DNA of 53,714 bases, taken from assembly GCA_964478335.1 (NCBI GenBank), contig CAYZIC010000007.1:1-53714 (forward strand), given 5' to 3'. This DNA is from CAYZIC01 sp964478335. GTDB taxonomy: Bacteria; Verrucomicrobiota; Kiritimatiellia; RFP12; DVOR01. Each line of letters begins with the position of its first letter. Within the stretch, counting starts at the first letter, position 1. A model generated the notes under the pieces. That model saw nothing but the letters and a program-made list of their open reading frames with translations, was not told where the DNA came from and ran no database searches. The position numbers were made by a program, and so were the translations under genes. This document shows positions 42,412 through 51,008 of this stretch, piece after piece.

Positions 42412-42475
42412 GGGGCTTCCTAGAATGTGGAATGTGGAATGTGGAATGTGGCGGGCGGCGGAGCCGCCTTCTCAT

Positions 42476-42521
42476 GCCTCTCTTTTTCTTAGCGGCTCCC
42501 GCCGCTAAGAAAAAGAGAGGC
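42476..42521. repeat. Perfect 21-bp inverted repeat next to a terminator
   Basis: Arms 42476-42496 and 42501-42521 are perfectly complementary with loop TCCC. The right arm's GAGAGGC is also the end of the neighbouring terminator stem, so the two hairpins exclude each other. On the left side a GGAATGT-type 7-nt tandem repeat and a GGCGGC-GGA-GCCGCC mini-palindrome lie at about 42423-42468. Confidence 0.88.
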
Positions 42522-42550
42522 ACTTGCACCGTGTGGTGTGAGTGCCTCTC
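42515..42550 (-). terminator. Terminator of the SSS transporter gene
   Basis: On the - strand GAGAGGCACT (42541-42550) pairs with AGTGCCTCTC (42515-42524) over 10 bp, with an inner CACC/GGTG stem, and TTTTTCTT follows. Confidence 0.87.
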
Positions 42551-42572
42551 GATTGTCAGGTCACGGACTCGA

Positions 42573-44864
42573 CTAGGAGAGCTTGACCTTGTTGACGAGC
42601 TTCATCAAGATGACGGTCGACACGACAGAGACGACGAGCAAGATGATGCCAGCGGTCATGTTGGACAATGCACCATACATAGGAGCAGCCTTGGCGTACA
42701 AGACTGCGCCGACGCCAAAGAGAGCCGTCCAGACAGCGATGCAGCCGAGAACCATGCAGACGATAGCCAAAGGCATATCCCATGCGGTGGCGCTGATGCC
42801 TTCGCCGAGTTTGCCTTCAAATCGCTTCCAGCCAGGACCGCCTGCGCGGATCTTCTTGCAGAAGGAGATGAGGATTTCGTCGGGTTCGGGCTTGGTCAAG
42901 AAGGTCACCGTGATCCAGCCGATGGAGGTCACAACGATACCGACCATGAGTTGCCAGGTGGCGTAGTTCATGATGCGAGCCATGTGGTCTTGGGTGAAGA
43001 AGGCTTGGATAGCGGAGTGTTCGCCACCAAAGATCTTGAAGACAAAGACGCATGCGCAGCAGATGACCATAGCAGAGATTTCTGACCAGGCGTTAATACG
43101 CCACCAGAACCAGCGGAGGATGTAGAGCAAGCCCGTGCCAGCGCCGACTTGGAGTAAGAGGTCAAAGGAGTCCTTTGCATTTTTCATGCAGAGTGCGACA
43201 GCACCAGAGAGGACGAGCAAGGCGAGCATACAGATACGGCCAATCAAGACAGCGCGCTCAGGGGAGGTGTCCTTGTTGACAAAGCGCAACCAGAAGTCTT
43301 GCACGAAGTAGGATGAGCCCCAGTTCAAGTGCGTGGCGATGGTTGACATGTATGCAGCGATCAAGGATGCGACGATCAAGCCCAACCAGCCTGCAGGCAT
43401 CTTAGCGATCATAGCAGGGTAAGCGGTATCTTGCTTGAGATATTGGCGATCGAGGTGGGTGATCTGTGCACGCATACCGACGAGGCCATTGGCTGCGAGG
43501 TTGAGACGTTCGAATGCGATCATGTCCTTCATTTCTGCAGGCACGGCAACTTGGAGTGCGAGTGCGGAGTTAAAGGTGTTGATTGCGTCGCCCTTGAGAG
43601 CAGCGATTTGACCATCGAGGGTCTTCTTTTGCTCTGCGGACATAGCCTTAAGTGCAGCCTTTGCGTCAGCAGTGGTCGGGTAGGTGACCATGCGTGCTTG
43701 AGCAATGGTGCGGTCGACGTCGACTTTCTTGAATTGCTTCTCGAGGGTGGCAATTTCGTCTGCGCTGATCACTGCGTCAGCAGCAGCGGCCTTGACGGCT
43801 TGCACGATCGGGGTGTTGGCTTGGGTGTAGTCCTTGGCGGCGCGAAGGTCGGCATCCATCGGGAATTGGGTCAAGGAGACCAAGGCCACGACGATCCAGG
43901 GCCAGGGGCGAACGGCGTAGTGCAAGAAGTTAAAGAGCAAGGTCGCACCGATGGCGTTCTTTTCGTCCTTAGCCGAGAGCATACGTTGTGCGATGTAACC
44001 ACCACCGCCAGGTTCTGCGCCTGGATACCAGCATGCCCACCATTGGACAGCGACGGGGAGGATGATCAGCATGATGAAGCCAGAGTAGTCGGCGGGTGCG
44101 CCAGCTGCTGCGGTGTTGACTTCGGGGAAGAATGCCAACTTGGTCGAGACAAAGGTGTCGTTGAGCAAGCTACCAAAGCTGGTGATGTTGCCGACGTCTT
44201 CGGAAACAACTGCGTAGTAAGCAGCAAAAAAAGCGCCGACCATCGCGATGGTGTATTGGAAGAAGTCTGCCCAGATGGAGCCGGTCAAACCGCCCAAGGT
44301 TGCATAGATTGCCACGCCGATGGAGGCGAAAATCAAAGAGTGCAAGGGCTCGAGGTTAAACATGGTACCACCGATCTTGATTGCAGCCAAGGAGACCGTA
44401 GCCATGATCAAGATGTTAAAGAAGATACCCAGGTAGAGCGAGCGGAAACCACGCAAGAATGCGGCGGCCTTGCCCGTGTAACGGATTTCGTAGAAGCCCA
44501 AGTCCGTGTTGAGCTCAGAACGACGCCAGAGCTTGGCATAGACAAAGACCGTGACCATACCGGTCAAGAGGAATACCCACCAACCCCAGTTGTTGGAGAC
44601 ACCATTGCTACGCACCATATCGGTGACGAGGTTAGGCGTGTCGCAGGAGAAGGTACAGGCCACCATCGAGACACCCAATAGCCACCAAGGCATGGAGCGA
44701 CCCGAAAGGAAGAAATCTTGTGCAGAGCCCTTTTTGTTCTTAAGCTTAGCAATGATGCCAGGCAAAGAGCCAACGAGGATAACGGAGACAAGAAATACAA
44801 GGATAATGACATAGTCAAGTGTTTGAACGCGAGCGAGCGCATTTGAAACAGCTGCAAGAATCAT
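42573..44864 (-). CDS. Sodium:solute symporter (SSS family) with a large soluble insertion
   Basis: A 763-aa integral membrane transporter taking up a solute, probably a sugar or amino sugar, with Na+. The SSS core is clear: FFLSGRSMPWWLLGVSMVACTF (TM1-2), GGLTGSIWADFFQYTIAMVG, AEPGGGGYIAQRML, and LPAGWLGL-like PAGWLGLIVASLIAAYMSTIATHLNWGSSY. Between TM segments, residues about 345-475 are an Ala/Lys/Glu-rich helical insertion that close relatives I know of lack (they pass from about LRAAKD to DTAYPAM within 25 residues). The C-terminus has extra TM segments. It follows the ROK kinase by 72 nt on the same strand; gene context suggests import of the monosaccharide released by the GH109-type enzyme. 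Confidence 0.88.
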   Translation of the reverse strand: MILAAVSNALARVQTLDYVIILVFLVSVILVGSLPGIIAKLKNKKGSAQDFFLSGRSMPWWLLGVSMVACTFSCDTPNLVTDMVRSNGVSNNWGWWVFLLTGMVTVFVYAKLWRRSELNTDLGFYEIRYTGKAAAFLRGFRSLYLGIFFNILIMATVSLAAIKIGGTMFNLEPLHSLIFASIGVAIYATLGGLTGSIWADFFQYTIAMVGAFFAAYYAVVSEDVGNITSFGSLLNDTFVSTKLAFFPEVNTAAAGAPADYSGFIMLIILPVAVQWWACWYPGAEPGGGGYIAQRMLSAKDEKNAIGATLLFNFLHYAVRPWPWIVVALVSLTQFPMDADLRAAKDYTQANTPIVQAVKAAAADAVISADEIATLEKQFKKVDVDRTIAQARMVTYPTTADAKAALKAMSAEQKKTLDGQIAALKGDAINTFNSALALQVAVPAEMKDMIAFERLNLAANGLVGMRAQITHLDRQYLKQDTAYPAMIAKMPAGWLGLIVASLIAAYMSTIATHLNWGSSYFVQDFWLRFVNKDTSPERAVLIGRICMLALLVLSGAVALCMKNAKDSFDLLLQVGAGTGLLYILRWFWWRINAWSEISAMVICCACVFVFKIFGGEHSAIQAFFTQDHMARIMNYATWQLMVGIVVTSIGWITVTFLTKPEPDEILISFCKKIRAGGPGWKRFEGKLGEGISATAWDMPLAIVCMVLGCIAVWTALFGVGAVLYAKAAPMYGALSNMTAGIILLVVSVVSTVILMKLVNKVKLS

Positions 44865-44936
44865 GATTGAACCTTATTGTTGTGGATTAGTAAAGTAGAG
44901 CGACGGCGAGGATTGCTCGTCATCGCTCTGCGATTG

Positions 44937-46331
44937 TTAGCATTCAGGCAAAGACGCTGCAGCGGCAGATTGGCCGAGGCGGCGGACCTGTTCGTCAGGC
45001 ATAAAGATGTCGATCTTATCGGCATACTGTGGGAATTCCTCACGGAGGACCTTTTGAGCAGTAGCGAGGATGAGATCGCCGCCCTTACCAGAAGAGACAC
45101 GTCCAAGAAGCATCAATGAGGTATAGTCATAGAATTCAGCATACCAGGGCAAGGTGTAGCCGAGGTAGATACCGATAGCTTCGTAGATTTTAACAGCGGT
45201 GGGGTCGTCGGCTTCCATTGCGGCTTGGACCTTCTTGAGGCGTTGAGCAAAAGCTTCTTCGCCTTGGAAGTCAAATCCAGCTGCGAGGCCGAGCTTGTTG
45301 ACTGCTTGTTGAGAGAAGTAGAGCGCGCCGACGCCAGCGTCGCCAGACCAGGGGTCAACGGCTGCGCCAGGATTGAGGTCGATCGGAGCGAAGGCCAATT
45401 CGGAGATACGGCCAGTCAAGACGCCTTTAGCGCTATTGTCAATGTAGCCGACAGCCTCAGAGGTGCCCATAGCCAATCCGATGATACCCTTTTTATCGAG
45501 TGCGAGACGACCAACCAATGCCGAGACGTCACCGTCGTTGGCGACTTCAAAGGGCACGCCGTATTCGGCCTTGAGGCGCTTAAACATTTGTTGAGCACGC
45601 TTCTTGTCCTCGGGGTCTTTGATGCCCTTGATGAGGCCAGCAACCTTGAGCTCGTTGTCCACGATGACACCTGCAGAGGATCCGCCGATAGCGTCGACTT
45701 TGCCGCCTGGCAAATGAGCGCGGGCTTCTTCGAGACCAGCCTTGACATGATCATATTGGTAGGAGGAGTCGGTGGCGTTGTAGGGATCCCAAGGGATTTC
45801 CTTTTGGAAGATCGATTCGCCATTGACCATGGAGGTCAACTTAAAGTCAGAGCCACCGAGGTCGAAGCCGATGCGGTTGCCATTCATATTGCCACCCAAA
45901 GAGATGGTCAAATCGTGGCCAGCGGGGACATCAGCGAGGTCGCAGGAGACGACTTCAAAAGGCTTGCCATAGACATCCTTAAAGAAGTCATAGTCAAACT
46001 TACGTGCGCCGTCAGCAGAGTAGTCGGCTTTGATCTTTTGGACGACAGAGTCAGGGGCTGAGATGGTGAGTTTCCAACCGCCAGCAGACCAGAGCATGAA
46101 TTTGACAATGCGTTCGACGAAAGCCGCCAAGCATGGGCACATTTCTGCGCCTTTGGGGTAGGCAATGTCGTAGCGGTTGATGGCGCCATTGTCGCGCTCC
46201 CAAGCGATTGCGATGGTGCCACCAGGATTTGCGGCAGCGCGCTTGCGCATTTCATTGAGTGTGACGATTGCGGGCATGAAGTCTGGATCGAATGGTGGAA
46301 CAAACTTAATTTGAGGCATATCTTCTGACAT
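44937..46331 (-). CDS. ROK-family sugar kinase-like protein
   Basis: A 464-aa protein. After an N-terminal region of about 155 residues specific to this subgroup comes the actin-fold kinase: RIGFDLGGSDFKLTSM (phosphate 1), DAIGGSSAGVIVDN, VANDGDVSALVG (the catalytic aspartate lies in ND-GD) and GLAMGTSEAVGYID (phosphate 2-like). The CxCGxxGC zinc motif of classical ROK kinases is not seen. It probably phosphorylates a hexose or N-acetylhexosamine taken up by the adjacent symporter (context). It starts after a terminator that ends the GH109-type gene, so it may have its own promoter or depend on read-through. ATG 46331 is preceded by a GTTACTC sequence with no strong ribosome binding site. Confidence 0.75.
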   Translation of the reverse strand: MSEDMPQIKFVPPFDPDFMPAIVTLNEMRKRAAANPGGTIAIAWERDNGAINRYDIAYPKGAEMCPCLAAFVERIVKFMLWSAGGWKLTISAPDSVVQKIKADYSADGARKFDYDFFKDVYGKPFEVVSCDLADVPAGHDLTISLGGNMNGNRIGFDLGGSDFKLTSMVNGESIFQKEIPWDPYNATDSSYQYDHVKAGLEEARAHLPGGKVDAIGGSSAGVIVDNELKVAGLIKGIKDPEDKKRAQQMFKRLKAEYGVPFEVANDGDVSALVGRLALDKKGIIGLAMGTSEAVGYIDNSAKGVLTGRISELAFAPIDLNPGAAVDPWSGDAGVGALYFSQQAVNKLGLAAGFDFQGEEAFAQRLKKVQAAMEADDPTAVKIYEAIGIYLGYTLPWYAEFYDYTSLMLLGRVSSGKGGDLILATAQKVLREEFPQYADKIDIFMPDEQVRRLGQSAAAASLPEC

Positions 46332-46356
46332 GATTGAGTAACCTTAGTTAGTGGTT

Positions 46357-46393
46357 AAAAAAAAGGCACACACAGCCTTGTCGGCTGTGTGTG
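46357..46393 (-). terminator. Terminator after the GH109-type gene
   Basis: On the - strand an 11-bp perfect stem CACACACAGCC/GGCTGTGTGTG (46367-46377 with 46383-46393) is followed by CC and eight T. Confidence 0.92.
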
Positions 46394-46406
46394 TAGTGAG
46401 AGATCA

Positions 46407-47906
46407 TTAAACGTTGAGCTGGATGCTAGGATCTGTCTTTTGGGGTGCAGCGAAGTTGACCTTAACGGTTTGTTCGTCGACCTTGATCGGCTTGATCATC
46501 TTGTATGCGCCGCGGGTGTAGTCCGGGACTTCGACAGAAGCGCCATTTGCATTGGCGGAGACTTCGGTCAATTCTGCGATGGATGACCACAAGACAGAGT
46601 CGTAGACGTTGATGTCGAGAGGCAAGCCATTTTTGAGGCAGTAGCAGAGGCGCAAGTCCATCAAGAAGTCCATACCGCCGTGGCCGCCCATCTTCTTAGC
46701 GATTTCGCCGGATTCTTTCCACAAGGGGTGATTCCACTTGGCAACGAGAGCGTCTTTGGCCTTTTTGTTGAGCCAGCCGTGTGCGTTAGGTTCGAGTGCG
46801 ATATCCAAAGGATAGTCTTTGAGGATACCCTTGGTGCCTGAGATCAAGTTGATACGGCTGTAGGGGCGAGGGGAGGTGACATCGTGTTGCACCATGATTG
46901 TACGGCCCTTTTCGGAGCGGATAATGGCGGTAGACATATCGCCCTTAGCCCAGGGGCCAGTCAAAGCGTCTTTGTCAGTCATGCCATACTTGTCGCCCTT
47001 GGCGTTGGCCTTCATCTTGGCGATTTGCTCCTTGTGGGCATCGATGTACTCTTGGCGGCCAAAACCGGCAGAGTTCATTGCCGAGATATGGGTCATGCGG
47101 TCGCCTGCATTGATATTCATGTATTGGCAGATTGGGCCGAGGCCGTGGGTGGCATAGGGGTTGCCGTTGTGCTGCTTATTCCACTTCAAGCGCCAGTAGC
47201 CCTCGTAGCCGTTAGCGTTAAATTCGAGAGAGCGCAAATCGTGGATATAAGCACCTTCGCCATGGACGAGTGTACCGAGGACACCGTTGCGGGTCATATT
47301 GAGAGCGAGCATTTCGCTTTGACCGTAGCAGCAGTTTTCCAAGAGCATGCAGTGGACTTGCATCTTTTCAGCCATGTCGACGATCTGCCAGGATTCTTCA
47401 ATGGTAAAGCACATGGGTACTTCGCAAGCGACGTGCTTACCCTTGGACATGGCGTAGAGGCACATTTCGACGTGCATTTGCCAGGGGCTGGTGATGTAGA
47501 CGAGGTTGACTGCGGGGTCGTCAACGAGCTTTTTCCATGCGTTGGTGTCGCCGAAGTAAGCGGTTGGAGCGGGTTTGCCAGATTGCTTGGCAATGCGCAC
47601 GCCATTGTCCGCACGGCCTTTAAAGATATCGCAAACTGCGACGACTTGAGCGAAAGGAATCGCAGAGAGGCGCTGAACTGCGCCAGGGCCACGCATACCG
47701 AGACCAATGACACCAACCTTGACACCATCTTTGAGAGGGGTGGCAGCAAAGTTGATCAGGGGCTTAGCACCAGCCTTGCGGGCGGGGATTTTGGCAAGGG
47801 TTGTGATGGTACTAGTAGTAGTGGAGCAACCGCTAAAGAGGCTTGCGCCAACTGTTGCTGCGCCAGAGGTCGCCAAAAAACCACGACGGGATGAGAATAG
47901 GCTCAT
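46407..47906 (-). CDS. GH109-type alpha-N-acetylgalactosaminidase (Gfo/Idh/MocA fold), Tat-exported
   Basis: 499 aa from ATG 47906 (AAAGGAAA upstream). Residues 5-12 SSRRGFLA form a twin-arginine signal, and C27 in LFSGC is a possible lipobox. The NAD-binding Rossmann domain starts KVGVIGLGMRGPGAVQRLS. The GH109 hallmarks follow: VYITSPWQMHVEMCLYAM, GKHVACEVPM, HCMLLENCCYG, GEGAYIHDLRSLEF and THGLGPICQYMNINAGDRM. GH109 enzymes release terminal alpha-GalNAc by an NAD-dependent redox mechanism, acting on blood-group A or mucin O-glycans. A broader Gfo/Idh/MocA dehydrogenase is the alternative. The gene heads a group with a ROK kinase and a symporter. Confidence 0.86.
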   Translation of the reverse strand: MSLFSSRRGFLATSGAATVGASLFSGCSTTTSTITTLAKIPARKAGAKPLINFAATPLKDGVKVGVIGLGMRGPGAVQRLSAIPFAQVVAVCDIFKGRADNGVRIAKQSGKPAPTAYFGDTNAWKKLVDDPAVNLVYITSPWQMHVEMCLYAMSKGKHVACEVPMCFTIEESWQIVDMAEKMQVHCMLLENCCYGQSEMLALNMTRNGVLGTLVHGEGAYIHDLRSLEFNANGYEGYWRLKWNKQHNGNPYATHGLGPICQYMNINAGDRMTHISAMNSAGFGRQEYIDAHKEQIAKMKANAKGDKYGMTDKDALTGPWAKGDMSTAIIRSEKGRTIMVQHDVTSPRPYSRINLISGTKGILKDYPLDIALEPNAHGWLNKKAKDALVAKWNHPLWKESGEIAKKMGGHGGMDFLMDLRLCYCLKNGLPLDINVYDSVLWSSIAELTEVSANANGASVEVPDYTRGAYKMIKPIKVDEQTVKVNFAAPQKTDPSIQLNV

Positions 47907-47988
47907 AGTGAATTTCCTTTTTAATTCGTTTTTCATTTACACAGACAGAGGGCAATCAATCGTTGTACACCTCATTCAAACTGTCTCT

Positions 47989-48017
47989 ATAATAACTTTT
48001 TAATGCAAAAAGGTCAA
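47989..48017 (-). promoter_or_regulatory. Promoter of the GH109-type gene
   Basis: On the - strand TTGACC (48012-48017), 17-nt spacer, TATTAT (47989-47994), about 80 nt before the start codon. Confidence 0.75.
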
Positions 48018-48112
48018 TAGATAAAAGAGGTTAAAGGGTGTATATTTGCGTGAAAAGTAGAAATAGCGAGAGTTTTCTAGAGATGTGGATGAGAGGGAGG
48101 TGCGAGTGGGTA

Positions 48113-48859
48113 TTAAAGAGTGGTGTGATTGGTGCGATCAGGGGTGGTTGCATCTTGCATGGCGCATCTGAGGGCATCGGTGTAGTTGTCAGGTGTGAGG
48201 CCAGCCCAGATGCCGCAGCGGTCGTTTTGCGTGAGTGCGCAGCGGGTGGGGGGGGCTGGCGTGTAGAAAAAGTCCGCCCGCGGTCTCAGGCCCTTGAGGC
48301 GCATGGGGAGGGGGTGAGGGGTGGTGGTTTCGCAAGGCAGAGGCGAGTCTTTACCAAGCAATTGTGGTGTATCGATGGCTTGTGTGGTGACGGTAAAGAT
48401 TGCCGATGCGATGGCTCGGGTGACCCAGTAGGGGTGGCTTGCGGTGAGGATATTGGCTTGTGCACAGAGGTGATCGATGGCGAGATCGTCTCGATTGGGG
48501 CGCGGATGAATGACCACTCGCGGGAGATGTAGGGTATGGACGAGCTCTTTGGCGCTGTCAAAGTCTCTGGGAATGATGTGGAGATACCAGGCCTGGACGA
48601 GGTCGGTCCAGGCGCGATCGTGTGGTTGGCGCGCAATGTCGATATTTTGCTGGCAGAGGGCTTGCCAAGCGAAGAGGATCGTTTGTGGATTGGTGTCTGG
48701 GCAGAGGAGCCAGAGGTGGTCGTGTGGGGCGTGAGGAGCCGTAACAAATGGCTTATCCTGTGCGGGGGCGATTGACTCTGGGTGGATTTGACGGCGATGC
48801 CAGCTGCGCAAGTGTAGCCAGAGCAGGCGTAGCTGTCGAATGGCTCTACGCAAGATCAT
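48113..48859 (-). CDS. Hypothetical protein coupled to dus
   Basis: A 248-aa protein, rich in His, Arg and Pro, without signal peptide or membrane segment. The N-terminus is basic (ILRRAIRQLRLLWLHLRSWHRRQ). The central part has HLWLLCPDTNPQTILFAWQAL and a possible short Rossmann-like alternation, but I recognise no family. Its ATG overlaps the dus stop by 4 nt (ATGA), which supports a real, coupled gene. It is the last gene of the YihY-MraY-Dus run; no clear terminator follows. A role connected with tRNA is only a guess from position. Confidence 0.6.
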   Translation of the reverse strand: MILRRAIRQLRLLWLHLRSWHRRQIHPESIAPAQDKPFVTAPHAPHDHLWLLCPDTNPQTILFAWQALCQQNIDIARQPHDRAWTDLVQAWYLHIIPRDFDSAKELVHTLHLPRVVIHPRPNRDDLAIDHLCAQANILTASHPYWVTRAIASAIFTVTTQAIDTPQLLGKDSPLPCETTTPHPLPMRLKGLRPRADFFYTPAPPTRCALTQNDRCGIWAGLTPDNYTDALRCAMQDATTPDRTNHTTL

Positions 48860-49791
48860 TGCTTAAATCTAATGCGTGCGCAATCGATAACGCGGTGGTA
48901 TTCATCGGCGGTTCGGGTGACTTTGATGGCATTCCAGAGGCGGTCGCCTTGGTCGAGGCCGAGTGCGAGGTATTTCCAGAGCTCTTTCATGCGGCCGAGA
49001 AACGGTGCCGAGCCGTTATTCTCTCTGGCATAGAGATCTGTCAAGGTGGAGAGCCAGGCTCTGAAGCGTCCTTCGTCGCGGGTGTCGGTGCCAGTTTGGA
49101 TCATTTCGAGGAGAAATGGATTGGTGCATAGGCCTCTGCCGATCATCCAGTCTTTGACGAGAGGGAAGCGTTTGGCATAGCGGGCGTAGTCCGCTGGCGT
49201 GACAAGGTCGCCATTGTAGACGACAGGGTGCTTGCAGAGGTGAGCCGCTTGGAAAAATCGATCGAGGTCGACCGAGCCCTCGTACATTTGCGTGGCCGTA
49301 CGGGGGTGAATGCAGACTTCGCGTAGAGGGTAGTCGTTGAGGATGGCCATTTTGCGGGCGAGGACGTCGGGGTTTTTGAGGCCAAGGCGAACTTTGATGG
49401 AGAAGCCATTGGGCATTATGGTGCAGCCGACGTCGAGCATGGAGCGGAGGGCCTTTTCGTCTTCGAGTAGGCCGCAACCACGACCTTTTTTGGTGACGAA
49501 GGGCCACGGGCAACCGGCGTTGAGGTCGCAGCAATCATAGCCCAGAGCCATGATGTCGTGGAGCATGACGCTGAGCTGGGCGGCGTCGCGGCCGATGACT
49601 TGTGGCGTGAGGGCCAGGCCTGATGGTTGCCAGTCGGGGCGGATACCATTGAGCACAGCAGGCTTGACGCGTTCTCCAGCGACAGTCGCAATAAAGGGGG
49701 CAACGGCGCGGTCGAGGCCTGCGAAGTGCTGCATAAAGGCGATTCTAAATCGCAGGCCAGTGACGCCACGTAGGGGAGCAAGGATAAACAT
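48856..49791 (-). CDS. dus: tRNA-dihydrouridine synthase
   Basis: A 311-aa FMN enzyme reducing uridine to dihydrouridine in tRNA D-loops. It has LAPLRGVTGLRFR (FMN-binding N-terminus), QVIGRD, the catalytic cysteine in DLNAGCPWPFVTKKGRGCGLL, SIKVRLG, HPRTATQMYEG and VYNGDLVTPAD with the MIGRGLCTNPFLL phosphate-binding end. The NxGCP signature is complete. The subgroup (DusA, B or C) is not clear; the sequence resembles the short DusC-like type. It begins 8 nt after mraY and ends overlapping the hypothetical gene. Confidence 0.93.
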   Translation of the reverse strand: MFILAPLRGVTGLRFRIAFMQHFAGLDRAVAPFIATVAGERVKPAVLNGIRPDWQPSGLALTPQVIGRDAAQLSVMLHDIMALGYDCCDLNAGCPWPFVTKKGRGCGLLEDEKALRSMLDVGCTIMPNGFSIKVRLGLKNPDVLARKMAILNDYPLREVCIHPRTATQMYEGSVDLDRFFQAAHLCKHPVVYNGDLVTPADYARYAKRFPLVKDWMIGRGLCTNPFLLEMIQTGTDTRDEGRFRAWLSTLTDLYARENNGSAPFLGRMKELWKYLALGLDQGDRLWNAIKVTRTADEYHRVIDCARIRFKQ

Positions 49792-49799
49792 CGTGTCGA

Positions 49800-50966
49800 T
49801 TACCTAATTTTGACGAGTAAGAGGAATAGGAGAGGGATGGTGACAATCTGAATGAGGACAAAGCGCACCATGATTTGCGCAGGGCTCCAGTTGGCCTTTT
49901 TGCGGAAGTGGTCGTGGAGTGGGAAGCGCCAGCGGTGCACGACATCGAGCATTTGGATGGTGGGTTTGTTGCACGGGGTCTTACGGCGGAGCTCTGGATC
50001 ACGGGTGTCAAGACCCGCTTTGGAGGCAAGGCGCAATAGTCCAAGTTTGACGAGCCCAGTGCCACCATTGATGAGAATGACAGGGGCGACAATAAAGACC
50101 ACCACTGGATTACCCGTGACAACGATGAGCACGCCGAGCACGGTGCCGAGCATACGTGAGCCGGCATCGCCCATCATCAGACTACTGGGGTAGGCGTTGT
50201 ACCACAAATAGGCAGCCAGACCTCCAGAAAAAATCATCCCCAGGATCGCCCATTTGGCCGCGCTATTGGATGGCGGAATGACCAAAAAGCTAGCGACATC
50301 TTTGTGACCAATTACGATATAGAGAAAGAGCGCAGTAAAGACAATCGAGATAAAGAGCAGTGAGCCAGCAAGCCCATCGACACCATCGGAGCAGTTGGAG
50401 GAGTTGATCACGATCCAGATGATGGCGGTGGAGATGGGGAGGTAGATCCACAGGGGGCAGGTGAAGACACCTGTCGTTAACGGCAACCAGACGGTGACGG
50501 GTTCGCCTTCGCACAAAAAGAACGCCGCCAGCAAGGCGATAACGAGGTCGATGATGCCCTTGGTCAGCGAGCTCCAGGGGTTGGTGCTTTTGTCGTCAAG
50601 ATAGCCAAAGACCATGCTCGCAAAGATGCACAAGATCACGCCATAGTCCCAAAAAACGTAGCTCTTTGTCGGTAAAAATGGGAAGAATAAAAAGATGATC
50701 GGCAGGAGCCCAATACCAAAGAGGAGCCCTGCACCAGTAGGTTTGCTCATGGATTCTTGCGCACCGATGCTGTACTCTTTGCTGCCGTCGCCTTTGACCA
50801 AAACCTTGCCTCGATCTTGGGGCAGAATGTGTTTGTATTTTGGGAAAAGAATAAACATCACCAGTGTTGCAAGCGTAGCGCCGCCACCGAGGAGGAGGGC
50901 GTGCGATTGAAAGAGTCTAAAGATGCCAAAGATGTGAACGAGTAATTCGCCGAGCGCGTACAACAT
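49800..50966 (-). CDS. mraY: Phospho-N-acetylmuramoyl-pentapeptide-transferase
   Basis: A 388-aa integral membrane enzyme that transfers phospho-MurNAc-pentapeptide to undecaprenyl phosphate, forming lipid I. About ten hydrophobic segments are seen. Signature residues: KPTGAGLLFGIG, GYLDDKST with the paired aspartates, NCSDGVDGLAGSLLF, NAYPSSLMMGDAGSRMLG and PLHDHFRKKANWSPAQIMVRF, which carries the HxH motif specific for MraY over WecA. It is slightly longer than usual, with an extra loop after TM1 (KGDGSKEYSIGAQESM). It lies apart from a dcw cluster, in a run with yihY-like and dus. Confidence 0.93.
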   Translation of the reverse strand: MLYALGELLVHIFGIFRLFQSHALLLGGGATLATLVMFILFPKYKHILPQDRGKVLVKGDGSKEYSIGAQESMSKPTGAGLLFGIGLLPIIFLFFPFLPTKSYVFWDYGVILCIFASMVFGYLDDKSTNPWSSLTKGIIDLVIALLAAFFLCEGEPVTVWLPLTTGVFTCPLWIYLPISTAIIWIVINSSNCSDGVDGLAGSLLFISIVFTALFLYIVIGHKDVASFLVIPPSNSAAKWAILGMIFSGGLAAYLWYNAYPSSLMMGDAGSRMLGTVLGVLIVVTGNPVVVFIVAPVILINGGTGLVKLGLLRLASKAGLDTRDPELRRKTPCNKPTIQMLDVVHRWRFPLHDHFRKKANWSPAQIMVRFVLIQIVTIPLLFLLLVKIR

Positions 50967-51008
50967 GGTGATTTAATTCCTGATTGATATTTTTTTGGGG
51001 GGTGAAGA

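Noticed and set aside
43431..44681. A 416-aa open frame on the + strand opposite the SSS symporter
   Set aside because: It mirrors the codon pattern of the real gene; its Cys/His/Gly/Asp-rich product has no family features and no ribosome binding site.
46884..47894. A 336-aa open frame on the + strand opposite the GH109-type gene
   Set aside because: It is a shadow of a well-supported gene with all family motifs on the other strand.
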